Shown in pieces: positions 8,933-15,620 of a stretch of 21,463 nucleotides of DNA (positions are counted from its first letter, which is position 1; each line of letters starts with the position of its first letter). The notes beneath the pieces were generated by a model, which saw only the letters and a list, made by a program, of their open reading frames with translations, was not told the origin of the DNA and made no database searches. The DNA is from a virus, in IMG/VR virus record IMGVR_UViG_3300038825_000583, positions 1 to 21,463 of that record. The stretch is one strand, 5' to 3'. Made by a program: the position numbers and the translations under genes.

Positions 8933-10784
8933 AAGAACCTCCAGTACACGCTAGAGTTTGACTTCCTTCAGTGTTATCATCTTCTTCAATGAATGTAGTC
9001 CAGTCAATACTTTTAGGTGTTTTCTTAAGTAATTCATTATATTCTTCTTTAGTAGCATCTTGATATGGTGCTTGTACGTATGTATGGTCACTATGTGGTA
9101 AGAATGATATACCTGATATCTCATCAAAGTATCTCCATACCCATGCACCTACATCCATCCACTCATCATCTTTAACACTAATTGTTACAGAAGGTTTATG
9201 TTCACACCAATGTCTTTGATATACTAACCAATTTTCCATTTGCTCTATGGCTGTCATATCATTACGAGTAATAGCTCCTTTAGGAGACTTCATTGGGAAA
9301 CTAAATACTGCAGTACTATCAGGTCTATACTGCTCATCTTCTACTTGTACTCCCTTATCTTTTAAGAAATCATAGATAGGGTCTTTCTTATCCATACGGA
9401 TAGTTCTTATGTAGTGCTCAGCGTGGCGAGCATGTATACCGCTAGCACTATCAACAAGCTGAGAAACAGTCCCAGAAGGTTTAACACACGTAATACTTGT
9501 GCTTCTTGGGATGTCAAGTTTGTCTGCGTATTTGTGATTGGTTCTTCTAGCATGGTCTCTCATCTCCTCTAAAAATTTAGGGTCAGGTTTAGATGTTATC
9601 TTAGCATCCATAATACCTGTTAGTGATACACCAAGTAATCTTTCTTCTACTGTGTTCTTAGTCCATTCATGAGACAAGAACTGAAAGTTAGTTAGATTAG
9701 ATTGTAATGTACCAAGTATTGTAGCTAGTCGTACTTTGTTAAGTAGACTCTCTTTAGTATCACCATTTCTTACAACTACTTCTGTTAAGTTACAAAACTG
9801 TTTATCACGTAGAATAATTTCACTACATGGATTTGTTCCGTAAGTTAATGTTTCATCACGTCTTTTCCATTTAGCAGCTTGTTTTTGTGCTGCAATTCTG
9901 TTAAATATACCACGTTCACCTGACTTAGATTTAACTAATGATACCCATTCATCCATGAATGTTTCCATATCAGGTTTTTCTGTATAAGCAACTGAGTTAT
10001 TAGCTAGTCCACGCCATGCAAAATCATTGTACCAGGCACCCATTTTAGCCTCTCTCATGCGTTTATCTGTAAGATTTGATAGTGAGATAAGGGCAGAACG
10101 TCTAACACCACCAACGACTACAATTTCACCTACCATACAGATTATATCATGTACCTCTAACGAGGTTAGTTTACGACCTGTTGCATTCTTAAATGACTCT
10201 ATCACGAAATCAAACAATCTCTTTAATGGTTCAGGACCACTAGCTCTACCACCAAATGTTTTAAGTCTAGCTCCAGCTGGTCTTACATGTGAGTAATCAA
10301 TCTTGGGTATATCACCTTCCCATAAGGAAGATAATAGTTTCTTAAACGCCTTCGCCCATCCAAGTTTGCTGTCGCCAACCACAATAGAATCATCAGTACT
10401 ATGAAGTACTTCTGGTATTTCAGGTAACTTACTAATTTCTTGTCTTTCACAACTAAATCCTACTCCTGTTCCATTCATTAATATATATAAAGCCTCTGAA
10501 AAAGCTCGTTTATTATTAATAGCGAGGTAAGAACAATTGTAAGCCGCAATATTGTCTCGTTCACAAGCCTCTCCTGCTGACATCATAAGCCTCATACTAG
10601 GCATGATTTCTAAATTAAGTACTGCTTCTCTTATCTCTTTAAATTCTTTATCAAGTCCTTTGTTCTTAGACTTGAGGTAGTTAACCATTCTGTCTACTGT
10701 TTCTTCCCACGTCTCACGTCGCTTAAGCTCTGGTATAAAACGTGCGTATCTACTTGATGCTATTACCGATTGGTAAATATCCAA
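8922..10784 (-). CDS. nrdJ: Class II (adenosylcobalamin-dependent) ribonucleotide reductase
   Basis: A 620-residue enzyme that reduces ribonucleotides to deoxyribonucleotides for phage DNA synthesis. Visible landmarks are Cys84 (AAYNCSYLA) and Cys331 (FCNLTE), the expected redox pair, and Asn318-Pro-Cys320-Ser-Glu322 (TNPCSEI) for the thiyl-radical Cys and its Glu. MNGTGVGFSCERQEI lies at 103-117. The C-terminal CxxxxC (Cys613, Cys618 in ACTGGSCEI) is the swinging dithiol pair. This arrangement fits the monomeric B12 type of Lactobacillus leichmannii (739 residues), here shorter. No separate radical-generating subunit gene is in the window, consistent with class II. Translation starts at TTG (10784-10782), with AGGAGA seven bases upstream and no nearby ATG. 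Its position downstream of DUF3310 supports a nucleotide-supply block. Confidence 0.92.
   Translation of the reverse strand: MDIYQSVIASSRYARFIPELKRRETWEETVDRMVNYLKSKNKGLDKEFKEIREAVLNLEIMPSMRLMMSAGEACERDNIAAYNCSYLAINNKRAFSEALYILMNGTGVGFSCERQEISKLPEIPEVLHSTDDSIVVGDSKLGWAKAFKKLLSSLWEGDIPKIDYSHVRPAGARLKTFGGRASGPEPLKRLFDFVIESFKNATGRKLTSLEVHDIICMVGEIVVVGGVRRSALISLSNLTDKRMREAKMGAWYNDFAWRGLANNSVAYTEKPDMETFMDEWVSLVKSKSGERGIFNRIAAQKQAAKWKRRDETLTYGTNPCSEIILRDKQFCNLTEVVVRNGDTKESLLNKVRLATILGTLQSNLTNFQFLSHEWTKNTVEERLLGVSLTGIMDAKITSKPDPKFLEEMRDHARRTNHKYADKLDIPRSTSITCVKPSGTVSQLVDSASGIHARHAEHYIRTIRMDKKDPIYDFLKDKGVQVEDEQYRPDSTAVFSFPMKSPKGAITRNDMTAIEQMENWLVYQRHWCEHKPSVTISVKDDEWMDVGAWVWRYFDEISGISFLPHSDHTYVQAPYQDATKEEYNELLKKTPKSIDWTTFIEEDDNTEGSQTLACTGGSCEI
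8938..8942 (-). promoter_or_regulatory. Shine-Dalgarno site deciding the GTG start at 8932
   Basis: The minus strand reads GGAGG, five bases upstream of GTG. It is embedded in the Gly-Gly codons of the reductase C-terminal redox motif. This site is the main reason to accept the 46-residue gene. Confidence 0.65.
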
Positions 10785-10790
10785 TTGCTA

Positions 10791-10796
10791 TCTCCT
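10791..10796 (-). promoter_or_regulatory. Shine-Dalgarno site deciding the TTG start of ribonucleotide reductase
   Basis: The minus strand reads AGGAGA at 10796-10791, ending six bases before TTG at 10784-10782. It overlaps the stop codon of the preceding gene. It supports the rare TTG start because the next in-frame ATG is far inside the protein. Confidence 0.7.
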
Positions 10797-10992
10797 ATTC
10801 TTCGTCGTTAAATGTAAAGTCTAATTGTTTAGTATGTTCATCTAAATCATTAGATAGTTCTTCGAGGTTGTCCTCGATTTTGTCTTGGAATTTATTAACG
10901 ATATCTTCAGATGTAATATCTAGAATTTCTAATAGAGTAGTTTCATCTATCTTAGTTAACTCTTCGCAGACTTCTTTGAATGATAGAGCCAT
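10795..10992 (-). CDS. Small acidic helical protein, function unknown
   Basis: A 65-residue protein with a strongly acidic, helical composition (EELTKIDETTLLEILDITSEDI, then KFQDKIEDNLEELSNDLDEHT) and an acidic end NDEE. There is no Cys, membrane segment or enzyme motif. It starts two bases after the stop of the 54-residue gene and ends two codons before the reductase ribosome site, so it is co-translated within the nucleotide block. The reductase ribosome site overlaps its TAG. It might be a partner or inhibitor of a neighbouring protein, but nothing in the sequence shows this. Confidence 0.78.
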   Translation of the reverse strand: MALSFKEVCEELTKIDETTLLEILDITSEDIVNKFQDKIEDNLEELSNDLDEHTKQLDFTFNDEE

Positions 10993-10994
10993 AG

Positions 10995-11159
10995 TTATGA
11001 CCGACCTTTCGGTTTCTTTTTGACCTTATCAAATTGTTTATCATTGGGTTTAGAACCAAAGATTCTGTCCCAACTATCTCTGTACTTATCATTAGGCACA
11101 CTAGTTTTTAGTTTAGCACCAGTGATTTCATAATCATTAGTATCATTAGGTCCTGGCAT
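10995..11159 (-). CDS. 54-residue basic-tailed protein, function unknown
   Basis: A short gene encoding MPGPNDTNDYEITGAKLKTS, then VPNDKYRDSWDRIFGSKP and a Lys-rich tail ending KKKPKGRS. AAAGGA lies six bases before the ATG, inside the last codons of the preceding gene, and the stop is two bases before the next ATG. The acidic start and basic tail suggest a soluble protein, perhaps binding nucleic acid or a partner, which is inference only. The family is not recognised. The tight spacing on both sides and the good ribosome site make the gene call solid despite its length. Confidence 0.72.
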   Translation of the reverse strand: MPGPNDTNDYEITGAKLKTSVPNDKYRDSWDRIFGSKPNDKQFDKVKKKPKGRS

Positions 11160-11161
11160 GA

Positions 11162-11533
11162 TTAATCCTTTGTAAAATTAAATTGTTGTACACCAACAAA
11201 GCCACATGATTGTGGCGTAGTTATATCAAAAGTAAATAATTCTGAGTCAGAAGGATGATTGTCAGGCATATTGCTATACTCTTTTAACAAACAACTAGCT
11301 GCTTTATAATTAATACAATGTTCATTATAATATTTTATAGCTTTATCACAGTTATTAAAGTATCCAACAAATTCTAAATCTTCATAGTTACCACTTTTAC
11401 TAACAGTTAAAACAAAATTACCTTCTGTTAAAGGTTCTGCTTTTGTAAAAGATATAGCTAATAAGAAATATAAACTAATAAGAACAACCACAATAATTAA
11501 ATGTCCTATGGTTGTTGTAAATAAGTTTTTCAT
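11162..11533 (-). CDS. Membrane-anchored or secreted protein with four cysteines
   Basis: A 123-residue protein. Residues 10-29 (GHLIIVVVLISLYFLLAISF) are a strong hydrophobic segment after a short basic start. It is a signal anchor or a signal peptide with a possible cut near KAEP. The remainder carries Cys62, Cys73, Cys81 and Cys110, suggesting disulfides in the periplasm. I start it at ATG 11533, which overlaps the TGA of the zinc-ribbon gene (ATGA) and has GGAGGAG five bases upstream. A longer frame from a TTG at 11554 would contain that ribosome site and is unlikely. The function is unknown; an envelope role during infection, such as excluding other phages, is speculation. Confidence 0.72.
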   Translation of the reverse strand: MKNLFTTTIGHLIIVVVLISLYFLLAISFTKAEPLTEGNFVLTVSKSGNYEDLEFVGYFNNCDKAIKYYNEHCINYKAASCLLKEYSNMPDNHPSDSELFTFDITTPQSCGFVGVQQFNFTKD

Positions 11534-11676
11534 TTCTTCTCCTCCTTTTTGCAATATCCTCGCATATTCATAGTACCTATGCTTGTTTCAATAGAACACC
11601 ACCACTGTTCTTTATCCCAGATTTTAGCAGGTTCTTTGCATTTATTGCAAATTCGTTTTGTTTTAAGTTTTACCAT
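11530..11676 (-). CDS. 48-residue zinc-ribbon-like peptide
   Basis: A short gene encoding MVKLKTKRICNKCKEPAKIW, then DKEQWWCSIE, then TSIGTMNMRGYCKKEEKK. Cys10 and Cys13 form a CxxC knuckle, with Cys27 and Cys42 as possible second-half ligands, so a small zinc-binding fold is likely, although the second pair is not a classic CxxC. It is basic overall. It overlaps the DUF3310 gene by 14 bases upstream, and its TGA overlaps the next ATG as ATGA. The function is not known; small phage zinc peptides often bind nucleic acid or host polymerase, but that is not shown here. Confidence 0.66.
   Translation of the reverse strand: MVKLKTKRICNKCKEPAKIWDKEQWWCSIETSIGTMNMRGYCKKEEKK
11539..11547 (-). promoter_or_regulatory. 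Strong Shine-Dalgarno site deciding the start at 11533
   Basis: The minus strand reads AAGGAGGAG at 11547-11539, five bases from ATG 11533. It lies within the Lys/Glu-rich end of the upstream zinc-ribbon gene, and it rules out the TTG start at 11554. Confidence 0.75.
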
Positions 11677-11878
11677 TATGGTATAATTCTTTTAATAGTT
11701 CGATATAATGTATACATTTATCTAAATCTTGTATACCATTCTTATCTTTGTATCTTAACAGATACTTAATAACATTACCCTCAATGAAGGGTATATTATT
11801 TTGTGTAATAAATTCAATAGGTTGTATCTTATACTTCATGTAATGTTTACCACCTACTTGTTTCTTATTTGCTTTCAT
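11663..11878 (-). CDS. DUF3310 protein, related to the T7 gp1.7 nucleotide-kinase domain
   Basis: A 71-residue protein with the DUF3310 signature in order: KKQVGGKHYMKYKIQPIEFI, then the IPFIEGNVIKYLLRYKDKNG core, then DLDKCIHYIELLKEL. DUF3310 is the small domain found in T7 gp1.7, a nucleotide kinase, and in many phage proteins. This copy is the bare domain. I start at ATG 11878. An ATG at 11896-11894 is also in frame but lies upstream of the predicted transcription start, overlapping the promoter. No Shine-Dalgarno site precedes 11878, and the A of the ATG falls seven bases after the -10 box, so the message is probably leaderless. As first gene of the block that ends in ribonucleotide reductase, it fits nucleotide supply. 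Confidence 0.82.
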   Translation of the reverse strand: MKANKKQVGGKHYMKYKIQPIEFITQNNIPFIEGNVIKYLLRYKDKNGIQDLDKCIHYIELLKELYHNGKT

Positions 11879-11884
11879 AATAAT

Positions 11885-11913
11885 ATTATAGCACATATTG
11901 AATAAAAAGTCAA
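11885..11913 (-). promoter_or_regulatory. Sigma-70-type promoter P1 for the nucleotide block
   Basis: The minus strand reads TTGACT (11913-11908), a 17-base spacer, then a perfect TATAAT (11890-11885). Transcription is expected to start near 11878, which is the first base of the DUF3310 ATG. It sits in one of the only two real gaps of the minus arm, just after the metallophosphoesterase stop. The -35 and following bases resemble P2. It is recognisable by host RNA polymerase. Confidence 0.8.
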
Positions 11914-11914
11914 G

Positions 11915-12682
11915 CTATTTTCTATACTTTCTTTTTAAGTAATGTAATGGTATAGCACATTCATCAAATGAACCATCCTCCACATTGTGTAACATGTACA
12001 ATCCTCTCCAATGTTGATTAGTTTGATGAGACAAATAATCCTCATCGTGCACATAACAACTACCACTAATGATAGATGTCATCTGTTTGCCATCTGCTCT
12101 CATTCCGTATGCTATGTCATGACCTTGCTGATGACCTGCAACACAAGACATATGCTTCTTAGTTAAAAGAGCCCTAGCTGAAGTAACCGGTCTACCCATG
12201 ACACCACTAGCAAAATAGTGAGAATAAGCCACCCCGTCAACGCTAACGACATCCAGAAAAGGATAAACATCCCAACCAGCTTCTTCATATTTTAAATCCT
12301 CAAATGATATAAGACCATCTAGTTTTCTGTCATACTCAATAGCTGTGTTGATACGTTGCTCATGGTTACCCATAGTAAGTATCATCTTAGGTTTGTATAA
12401 CTTTTTCTTAGCTTTAGCTAGTCTCTTGTTAAGTTCTCTCATAGGTGTTAGCAATGCATCCATGCCCTTATGAGCAGCTTTAATATCTGCTTTGTAAGTT
12501 CTACCTTCAAAAGATTTTTTACCCACGTCGTAGGATGATAAGCTAGGCATATCTGCAAAGTCACCAATCATTACAATTACATCAGGTTGTTTGTCAACAA
12601 TATACTTACCTATCCATGTTAAGTACGAAAGGGAAATCCCAGGCTTAACCTGGGTATCTCCAATAACTAAATGTTTCTTCAT
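11915..12682 (-). CDS. Metallophosphoesterase (calcineurin-like) of phage type
   Basis: A 255-residue enzyme of the binuclear metal phosphoesterase superfamily. The motifs appear in order: GDTQ at 8-11, GDFAD at 40-44, GNHE at 105-108, the His-containing SHYF near 154-157, and GHQQGH at 183-188. The first motif usually reads GDxH; here Gln replaces the His metal ligand, so metal binding at that site may differ. The substrate is unknown; nucleotides, cyclic nucleotides or nucleic-acid ends are all possible. It starts at ATG 12682, overlapping the previous TGA as ATGA, and is the last gene before promoter P1. No signal peptide is present, so it acts in the cytoplasm. Confidence 0.85.
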   Translation of the reverse strand: MKKHLVIGDTQVKPGISLSYLTWIGKYIVDKQPDVIVMIGDFADMPSLSSYDVGKKSFEGRTYKADIKAAHKGMDALLTPMRELNKRLAKAKKKLYKPKMILTMGNHEQRINTAIEYDRKLDGLISFEDLKYEEAGWDVYPFLDVVSVDGVAYSHYFASGVMGRPVTSARALLTKKHMSCVAGHQQGHDIAYGMRADGKQMTSIISGSCYVHDEDYLSHQTNQHWRGLYMLHNVEDGSFDECAIPLHYLKRKYRK

Positions 12683-12867
12683 TGCATTGTCTCCATTGGA
12701 AGGTCTACTTCAGTTTCAGCGAACTCTTCCTCTGCTGTTTTAATTATACCCTCACGCATGAGAGCTTTGATAGCAAACGATAACAAGAACTCTGTCTCTC
12801 GTTTGTCAACTTTAAAATCAAAGTCAACGCTGCCATCACTATTTTCTGATAAGTTTTTTATAATCAT
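12679..12867 (-). CDS. Small acidic protein, function unknown
   Basis: A 62-residue protein: a beta-like start (IIKNLSENSDGSVDFDFKVD), a helical middle (KRETEFLLSFAIKALMREGI) and an acidic end. There are no Cys or catalytic motifs. AAAGGA precedes the ATG by nine bases. It overlaps the endonuclease I gene by 29 bases upstream and the phosphoesterase ATG by four bases downstream (ATGA). That double overlap and the good start support a real gene. I do not recognise the family. Confidence 0.75.
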   Translation of the reverse strand: MIIKNLSENSDGSVDFDFKVDKRETEFLLSFAIKALMREGIIKTAEEEFAETEVDLPMETMQ

Positions 12868-13219
12868 TTATCCAATCCTTTCTAAAGTCTAGCCACATGA
12901 ACCCTTCTTTCTCAGCCCATTGCCAGTACGTTGTTTTGCTGCGTTTGGTTATCTTGTTATCGGGATTCATAAACAAGAATATTATGGTGACTTCAGGATT
13001 ACATTGTTTAAACCAAACCATTTTTTGCCTAGTAGCTAAATCTAGTTTACCCTTTGCTTCTATGTATACATTCTTTGCCATCTTAAAATCAGGATTATAT
13101 TTCCGTGACTTAACTGGTTGTATGTATTCTATAACATCAGGTTCATACTTAACTCTTGGGAAGTTTTGTTTGAGTACCTTCCAAGCACTAGCTTCTAGCT
13201 TACTTTTGAATGTAGGCAT
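12839..13219 (-). CDS. Endonuclease I, Holliday-junction resolvase (T7 gp3-like)
   Basis: A 126-residue nuclease that cuts branched DNA and, in T7, also degrades host DNA and resolves replication intermediates before packaging. The four catalytic positions of T7 endonuclease I are visible: Glu9 (FKSKLEASAW), Asp44 (YNPDF), Glu54 and Lys56 (YIEAKG). The Asp-Glu-Lys spacing of 10 and 2 is the same as T7's Asp55, Glu65 and Lys67. T7 gp3 is 149 residues, so this one is slightly shorter. I start at ATG 13219, which has AAGGAAAG upstream and begins MPTFKSKLEA. A longer frame to 13276 would run deep into the exonuclease gene. It overlaps the exonuclease by 20 bases, so expression is coupled. Confidence 0.9.
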   Translation of the reverse strand: MPTFKSKLEASAWKVLKQNFPRVKYEPDVIEYIQPVKSRKYNPDFKMAKNVYIEAKGKLDLATRQKMVWFKQCNPEVTIIFLFMNPDNKITKRSKTTYWQWAEKEGFMWLDFRKDWINDYKKLIRK

Positions 13220-13898
13220 TAAATCTTTCCTTCCATATGTCCTCCTCATGTTGCATAATCCATAGTACTGATGCATTCATAATGAACTCATCATCATTAC
13301 CATAAGCATCACGGACAACATCAAACATCTGTTGTCCAGTGACACAATCTGCAAGCATGGACTTAGCTCGTTTGTTACCTATCTTTTCGATACCTTTGAT
13401 ATTATCTGCAGTATCACCTTTAAGACATTGCTCAAAGAATAATCTAAGACCTTCTAGCTCTGTCTGTTCAGTAAACTTATCGGGCTTTGTCCATCCTCTA
13501 CCACTAATCTCCCATGAGAAGTGCTTACCTGGAACCATTAGTAAATCTTTATCTAATGATACAATCATAGTATCATCAGTCTGATTAATGCCTAGGGCAT
13601 CATCAGCCTCTAATGTATCAGGTGCAAGCTCCGCATTCTGTTTGTCTAGAGCATATTCTCGTAGAGCTTCTAGATGCACGGGCTTAGGCGCAGTACGATT
13701 AGCTTTGTACTCAGGATAGATAGTCTTACGAAAGTTAGACTTACCTGATAAGAATGCACGATAGCTATCTGCTCCAGTCTTAGTTAGCAACTCATCAAGC
13801 AATGCTTCTGCTCTATAGATTGCTATATTAAGACCATCATTCTCTGCAGATGCTGCACATCTAAACACAACTAAATCATGGTCAATTAATGCTTGCAT
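13200..13898 (-). CDS. 5'-3' exonuclease (T7 gp6-like, FEN/PIN fold)
   Basis: A 232-residue flap-type nuclease for primer removal, host DNA breakdown and recombination. Acidic metal-binding residues are seen in order: Asp6 and Asp8 (LIDHD), Glu97-Ala-Asp99-Asp100 (LEADDAL), Asp116 and Asp118 (SLDKD), then the helix-hairpin-helix style motif GDTADNIKGI (161-170) with Asp162 and Asp165. T7 gp6 is about 300 residues, so this is a compact version. The region YPEYKANR (61-68) matches the DNA-binding arch entry of the family. GGAGATAGGT immediately precedes the ATG at 13898. It lies between a small membrane protein and endonuclease I, the pair that completes host DNA degradation in T7. Confidence 0.9.
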   Translation of the reverse strand: MQALIDHDLVVFRCAASAENDGLNIAIYRAEALLDELLTKTGADSYRAFLSGKSNFRKTIYPEYKANRTAPKPVHLEALREYALDKQNAELAPDTLEADDALGINQTDDTMIVSLDKDLLMVPGKHFSWEISGRGWTKPDKFTEQTELEGLRLFFEQCLKGDTADNIKGIEKIGNKRAKSMLADCVTGQQMFDVVRDAYGNDDEFIMNASVLWIMQHEEDIWKERFNAYIQK

Positions 13899-13907
13899 AC
13901 CTATCTC

Positions 13908-14126
13908 CTATATAATTGGAGGTATATCAGGAAGATGACTACCATCCTCTGTTACTGGAGGTAAGTCATCAACCGTTGGATTATTATAAGGTAATATCTC
14001 ATCAAGTATTACTTCTTCACCTAAATCAATATTACTATACACATGGTTATCATAGTAAGCTAATACACCGAGGAATACAAAGAGTATCCCTACGGCTAGA
14101 ATATTAGCTAACAATCTAGTATCCAT
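13908..14126 (-). CDS. Small single-pass membrane protein
   Basis: A 72-residue protein with one membrane segment at residues 5-25 (LLANILAVGILFVFLGVLAYY) and an acidic, Pro-rich tail (LGEEVILDEILPYNNP, then DDLPPVTEDG). Its ATG overlaps the SSB stop (TAATG). With an N-terminal anchor the tail could face the periplasm. Spanin, holin-like and superinfection-exclusion roles are all possible, but the tail lacks a lipobox Cys and only one membrane helix is present. Its place among replication genes suggests early expression, not lysis. The family is not recognised. Confidence 0.72.
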   Translation of the reverse strand: MDTRLLANILAVGILFVFLGVLAYYDNHVYSNIDLGEEVILDEILPYNNPTVDDLPPVTEDGSHLPDIPPII

Positions 14127-14665
14127 TAGAATGGTATATCTGATTCAAGGTCATCAATACTAGATGCTGATGATTCTTGTCCCAAGACATACCCCTCATA
14201 TAATTTAGCAAGACTAATTACATCATTAGCTGATGCTTTGCTCCCCTCTATTGCTAGGGTCGCAACTGCATTACTCAATGACGATTGACGGACTATCATT
14301 ACTTGCCTGTCGGCACGCTCTTCTTTTGTTTCATAGTTACTACCTGAAACTCTAGTCGCTGCCTTAGCTTGAGTAGGTGCTGCTGTTGCAGTGTCACCAC
14401 GGTTGTCTGTAGTGGTCTCTGCTGTTCCTACTGCTGTCCATTGCCAATATCCATTTGCATCTTTTTCTGTAGATACATGTACTACATCACCCTTTGCCCA
14501 GTCTTGAGCTGCCTTGAATACTGCAGGGTTTGCAAAGGACATTAGTTTTTTAGACTGTGCTTGTCCTTGCTCATTCTTATACATCACTTCGATAGATTGA
14601 TATTGTCTACCATTCTTAGCTTGGTGAGTGTTTAAGCTTGATACATCTACGACATTTACTTGCAT
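14126..14665 (-). CDS. ssb: Single-stranded DNA-binding protein with acidic tip
   Basis: A 179-residue protein. Residues 1-80 look like a beta-barrel OB fold (MQVNVVDVSSLNTHQAKNGR, then the YQSIEVMYKNEQGQAQSKKL strands and a WQWTAVGTAE strand). A Thr/Ala-rich linker follows (about 85-108), then a helical segment (EERADRQVMIVRQSSLSNAV). The C-terminus DDLESDIPF is the acidic tip with terminal Pro-Phe that bacterial and phage SSBs use to recruit partner proteins. It would coat exposed single strands during replication. AAGGAG is well placed before the ATG, overlapping the polymerase stop region. Placement next to the polymerase is as in other T7-like phages. The helical region after the linker is not standard for host SSBs. 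Confidence 0.82.
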   Translation of the reverse strand: MQVNVVDVSSLNTHQAKNGRQYQSIEVMYKNEQGQAQSKKLMSFANPAVFKAAQDWAKGDVVHVSTEKDANGYWQWTAVGTAETTTDNRGDTATAAPTQAKAATRVSGSNYETKEERADRQVMIVRQSSLSNAVATLAIEGSKASANDVISLAKLYEGYVLGQESSASSIDDLESDIPF

Positions 14666-14674
14666 ATTTTCTCC

Positions 14675-15385
14675 TTATATGTCAGTTAAGTTACCCCATG
14701 TATTTCCTACTTGTATATCAACCCTCATGGGTAGGTTGAATTCTTTACCAAACAAATGTTTAAAGTTTGCTGGTACATTTTCAAAAGACTCTTTAACTAT
14801 TTGTACTATACTATTAGTATAACATACCTTTGGGTCAAAGTCAAGCATGATAGAATCATGTACTGTATTAATAAGTTTAACACCTTCCATCTTTGCTATT
14901 TTGTTATACAAACTAATACGAGCTATTGTCATAAGGTCAGCACCGAGTCCTTGCACTGGGTAGTTAAGGATTCGTGTGCGTGGATACTTGACATTACCCA
15001 TACTGTTTGTTTCAGGTAAGTACTTGTAAGTTCTGCCAGTTGGCATAATAAGTTGATTTGTTTTCTTTACATCAAACATTAACTTATCGTGCCAAGCTTT
15101 AAGACCTGTATACTTATTGTAGAATTGGTCAATGACATTTTGCCAATAGGATTCATTACCAATATCTTTGAAGTTAGGGTCATTAGCATAACTAAAAGCA
15201 CTACCACCATAGATTAGACGGAAGACAAAAGTCTTAGCAATTAATCTAGATGGTAGTCCAAACCTGTTTTGATTGTCCGTATGTTGGTCAATCTCATTAT
15301 GTATTTCTTTATGTGCTGTCTTATCTTGTGATAAGAAAGATGCACACACCCATTCCAGGGCTTTAGCATCTGCATTTAGTATCAT
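14675..15385 (-). CDS. DNA polymerase family A, catalytic C-terminal half (split gene)
   Basis: A 236-residue chain holding the palm and fingers of a family A DNA polymerase. Motif A is DAKALEW with catalytic Asp6 and Glu11 (T7: DASGLE). Motif B, the O-helix, is R47...K51TFVF55...Y59G60, with Phe at the sugar-discriminating position. NYPVQGLGADL is at 141-151. Motif C is VHDS with Asp177. The chain starts exactly at motif A (MILNADAKALEW), so nothing of the palm core seems lost. The exonuclease/thumb half is a separate gene (15617-16786), separated by a 77-codon gene. TAGGAT precedes the ATG. Both halves are intact and well-started, which argues against decay, so the two chains probably assemble into one enzyme. 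Confidence 0.9.
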   Translation of the reverse strand: MILNADAKALEWVCASFLSQDKTAHKEIHNEIDQHTDNQNRFGLPSRLIAKTFVFRLIYGGSAFSYANDPNFKDIGNESYWQNVIDQFYNKYTGLKAWHDKLMFDVKKTNQLIMPTGRTYKYLPETNSMGNVKYPRTRILNYPVQGLGADLMTIARISLYNKIAKMEGVKLINTVHDSIMLDFDPKVCYTNSIVQIVKESFENVPANFKHLFGKEFNLPMRVDIQVGNTWGNLTDI

Positions 15386-15386
15386 G

Positions 15387-15620
15387 TTATAATCCTACAG
15401 TTTCTATTAATCTATGATGATATTCATTTAAAAATTTACTTCTTAATTCACCTACTGCATCTTCTGTTAAAAATGATAATGCATGTGAAGGTCCAAGATG
15501 TTCAACCATATGACTAAACTCAGTACCTGTAAAATGATGATGAGCTTCTTCTTGTGCTTGTTGTTCTTCAGCTGAATTTAGCTCGTTTTCTTGTGCTGCT
15601 AATATATCATCTCTGCTCAT
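15387..15620 (-). CDS. 77-residue protein inserted between the two polymerase halves
   Basis: An acidic, His-containing small protein (EEQQAQEEAHHHFTGTEFSH, then MVEHLGPSHALSFLTEDAVG and a basic-acidic helix to the end). No homing-endonuclease motif (LAGLIDADG, HNH, GIY-YIG) or zinc motif is visible. Its ATG overlaps the stop of the first polymerase half as ATGA, and its TAA is one base before the ATG of the second half. It is therefore translated in line with them. It may be a scaffold or subunit joining the halves, or simply the cargo of the insertion that split the gene. The family is not recognised. Confidence 0.8.
   Translation of the reverse strand: MSRDDILAAQENELNSAEEQQAQEEAHHHFTGTEFSHMVEHLGPSHALSFLTEDAVGELRSKFLNEYHHRLIETVGL

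Noticed and set aside
11000-11021. Plus-strand hairpin ACCGA-CCTT-TCGGT followed by TTCTTTTT, like a Rho-independent terminator.
   Set aside because: It lies antisense within the Lys-rich end of the 54-residue gene, more than 2 kb past the last plus-strand gene. The stem is only 5 bp, and the T-run is explained by Lys codons on the other strand.
11534-11554. TTG start at 11554 adding seven residues to the membrane-anchored protein.
   Set aside because: The strong GGAGGAG ribosome site would lie inside the coding region, and the ATGA overlap supports ATG 11533.
12897-13265. Plus-strand open frame of 122 codons opposite endonuclease I.
   Set aside because: It is antisense to a gene with all catalytic residues visible, and its product has no recognisable composition or partner.
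13220-13276. Longer endonuclease I start at 13276.
   Set aside because: It would overlap the exonuclease by 77 bases. ATG 13219 has a good ribosome site and begins at the family's conserved first helix.
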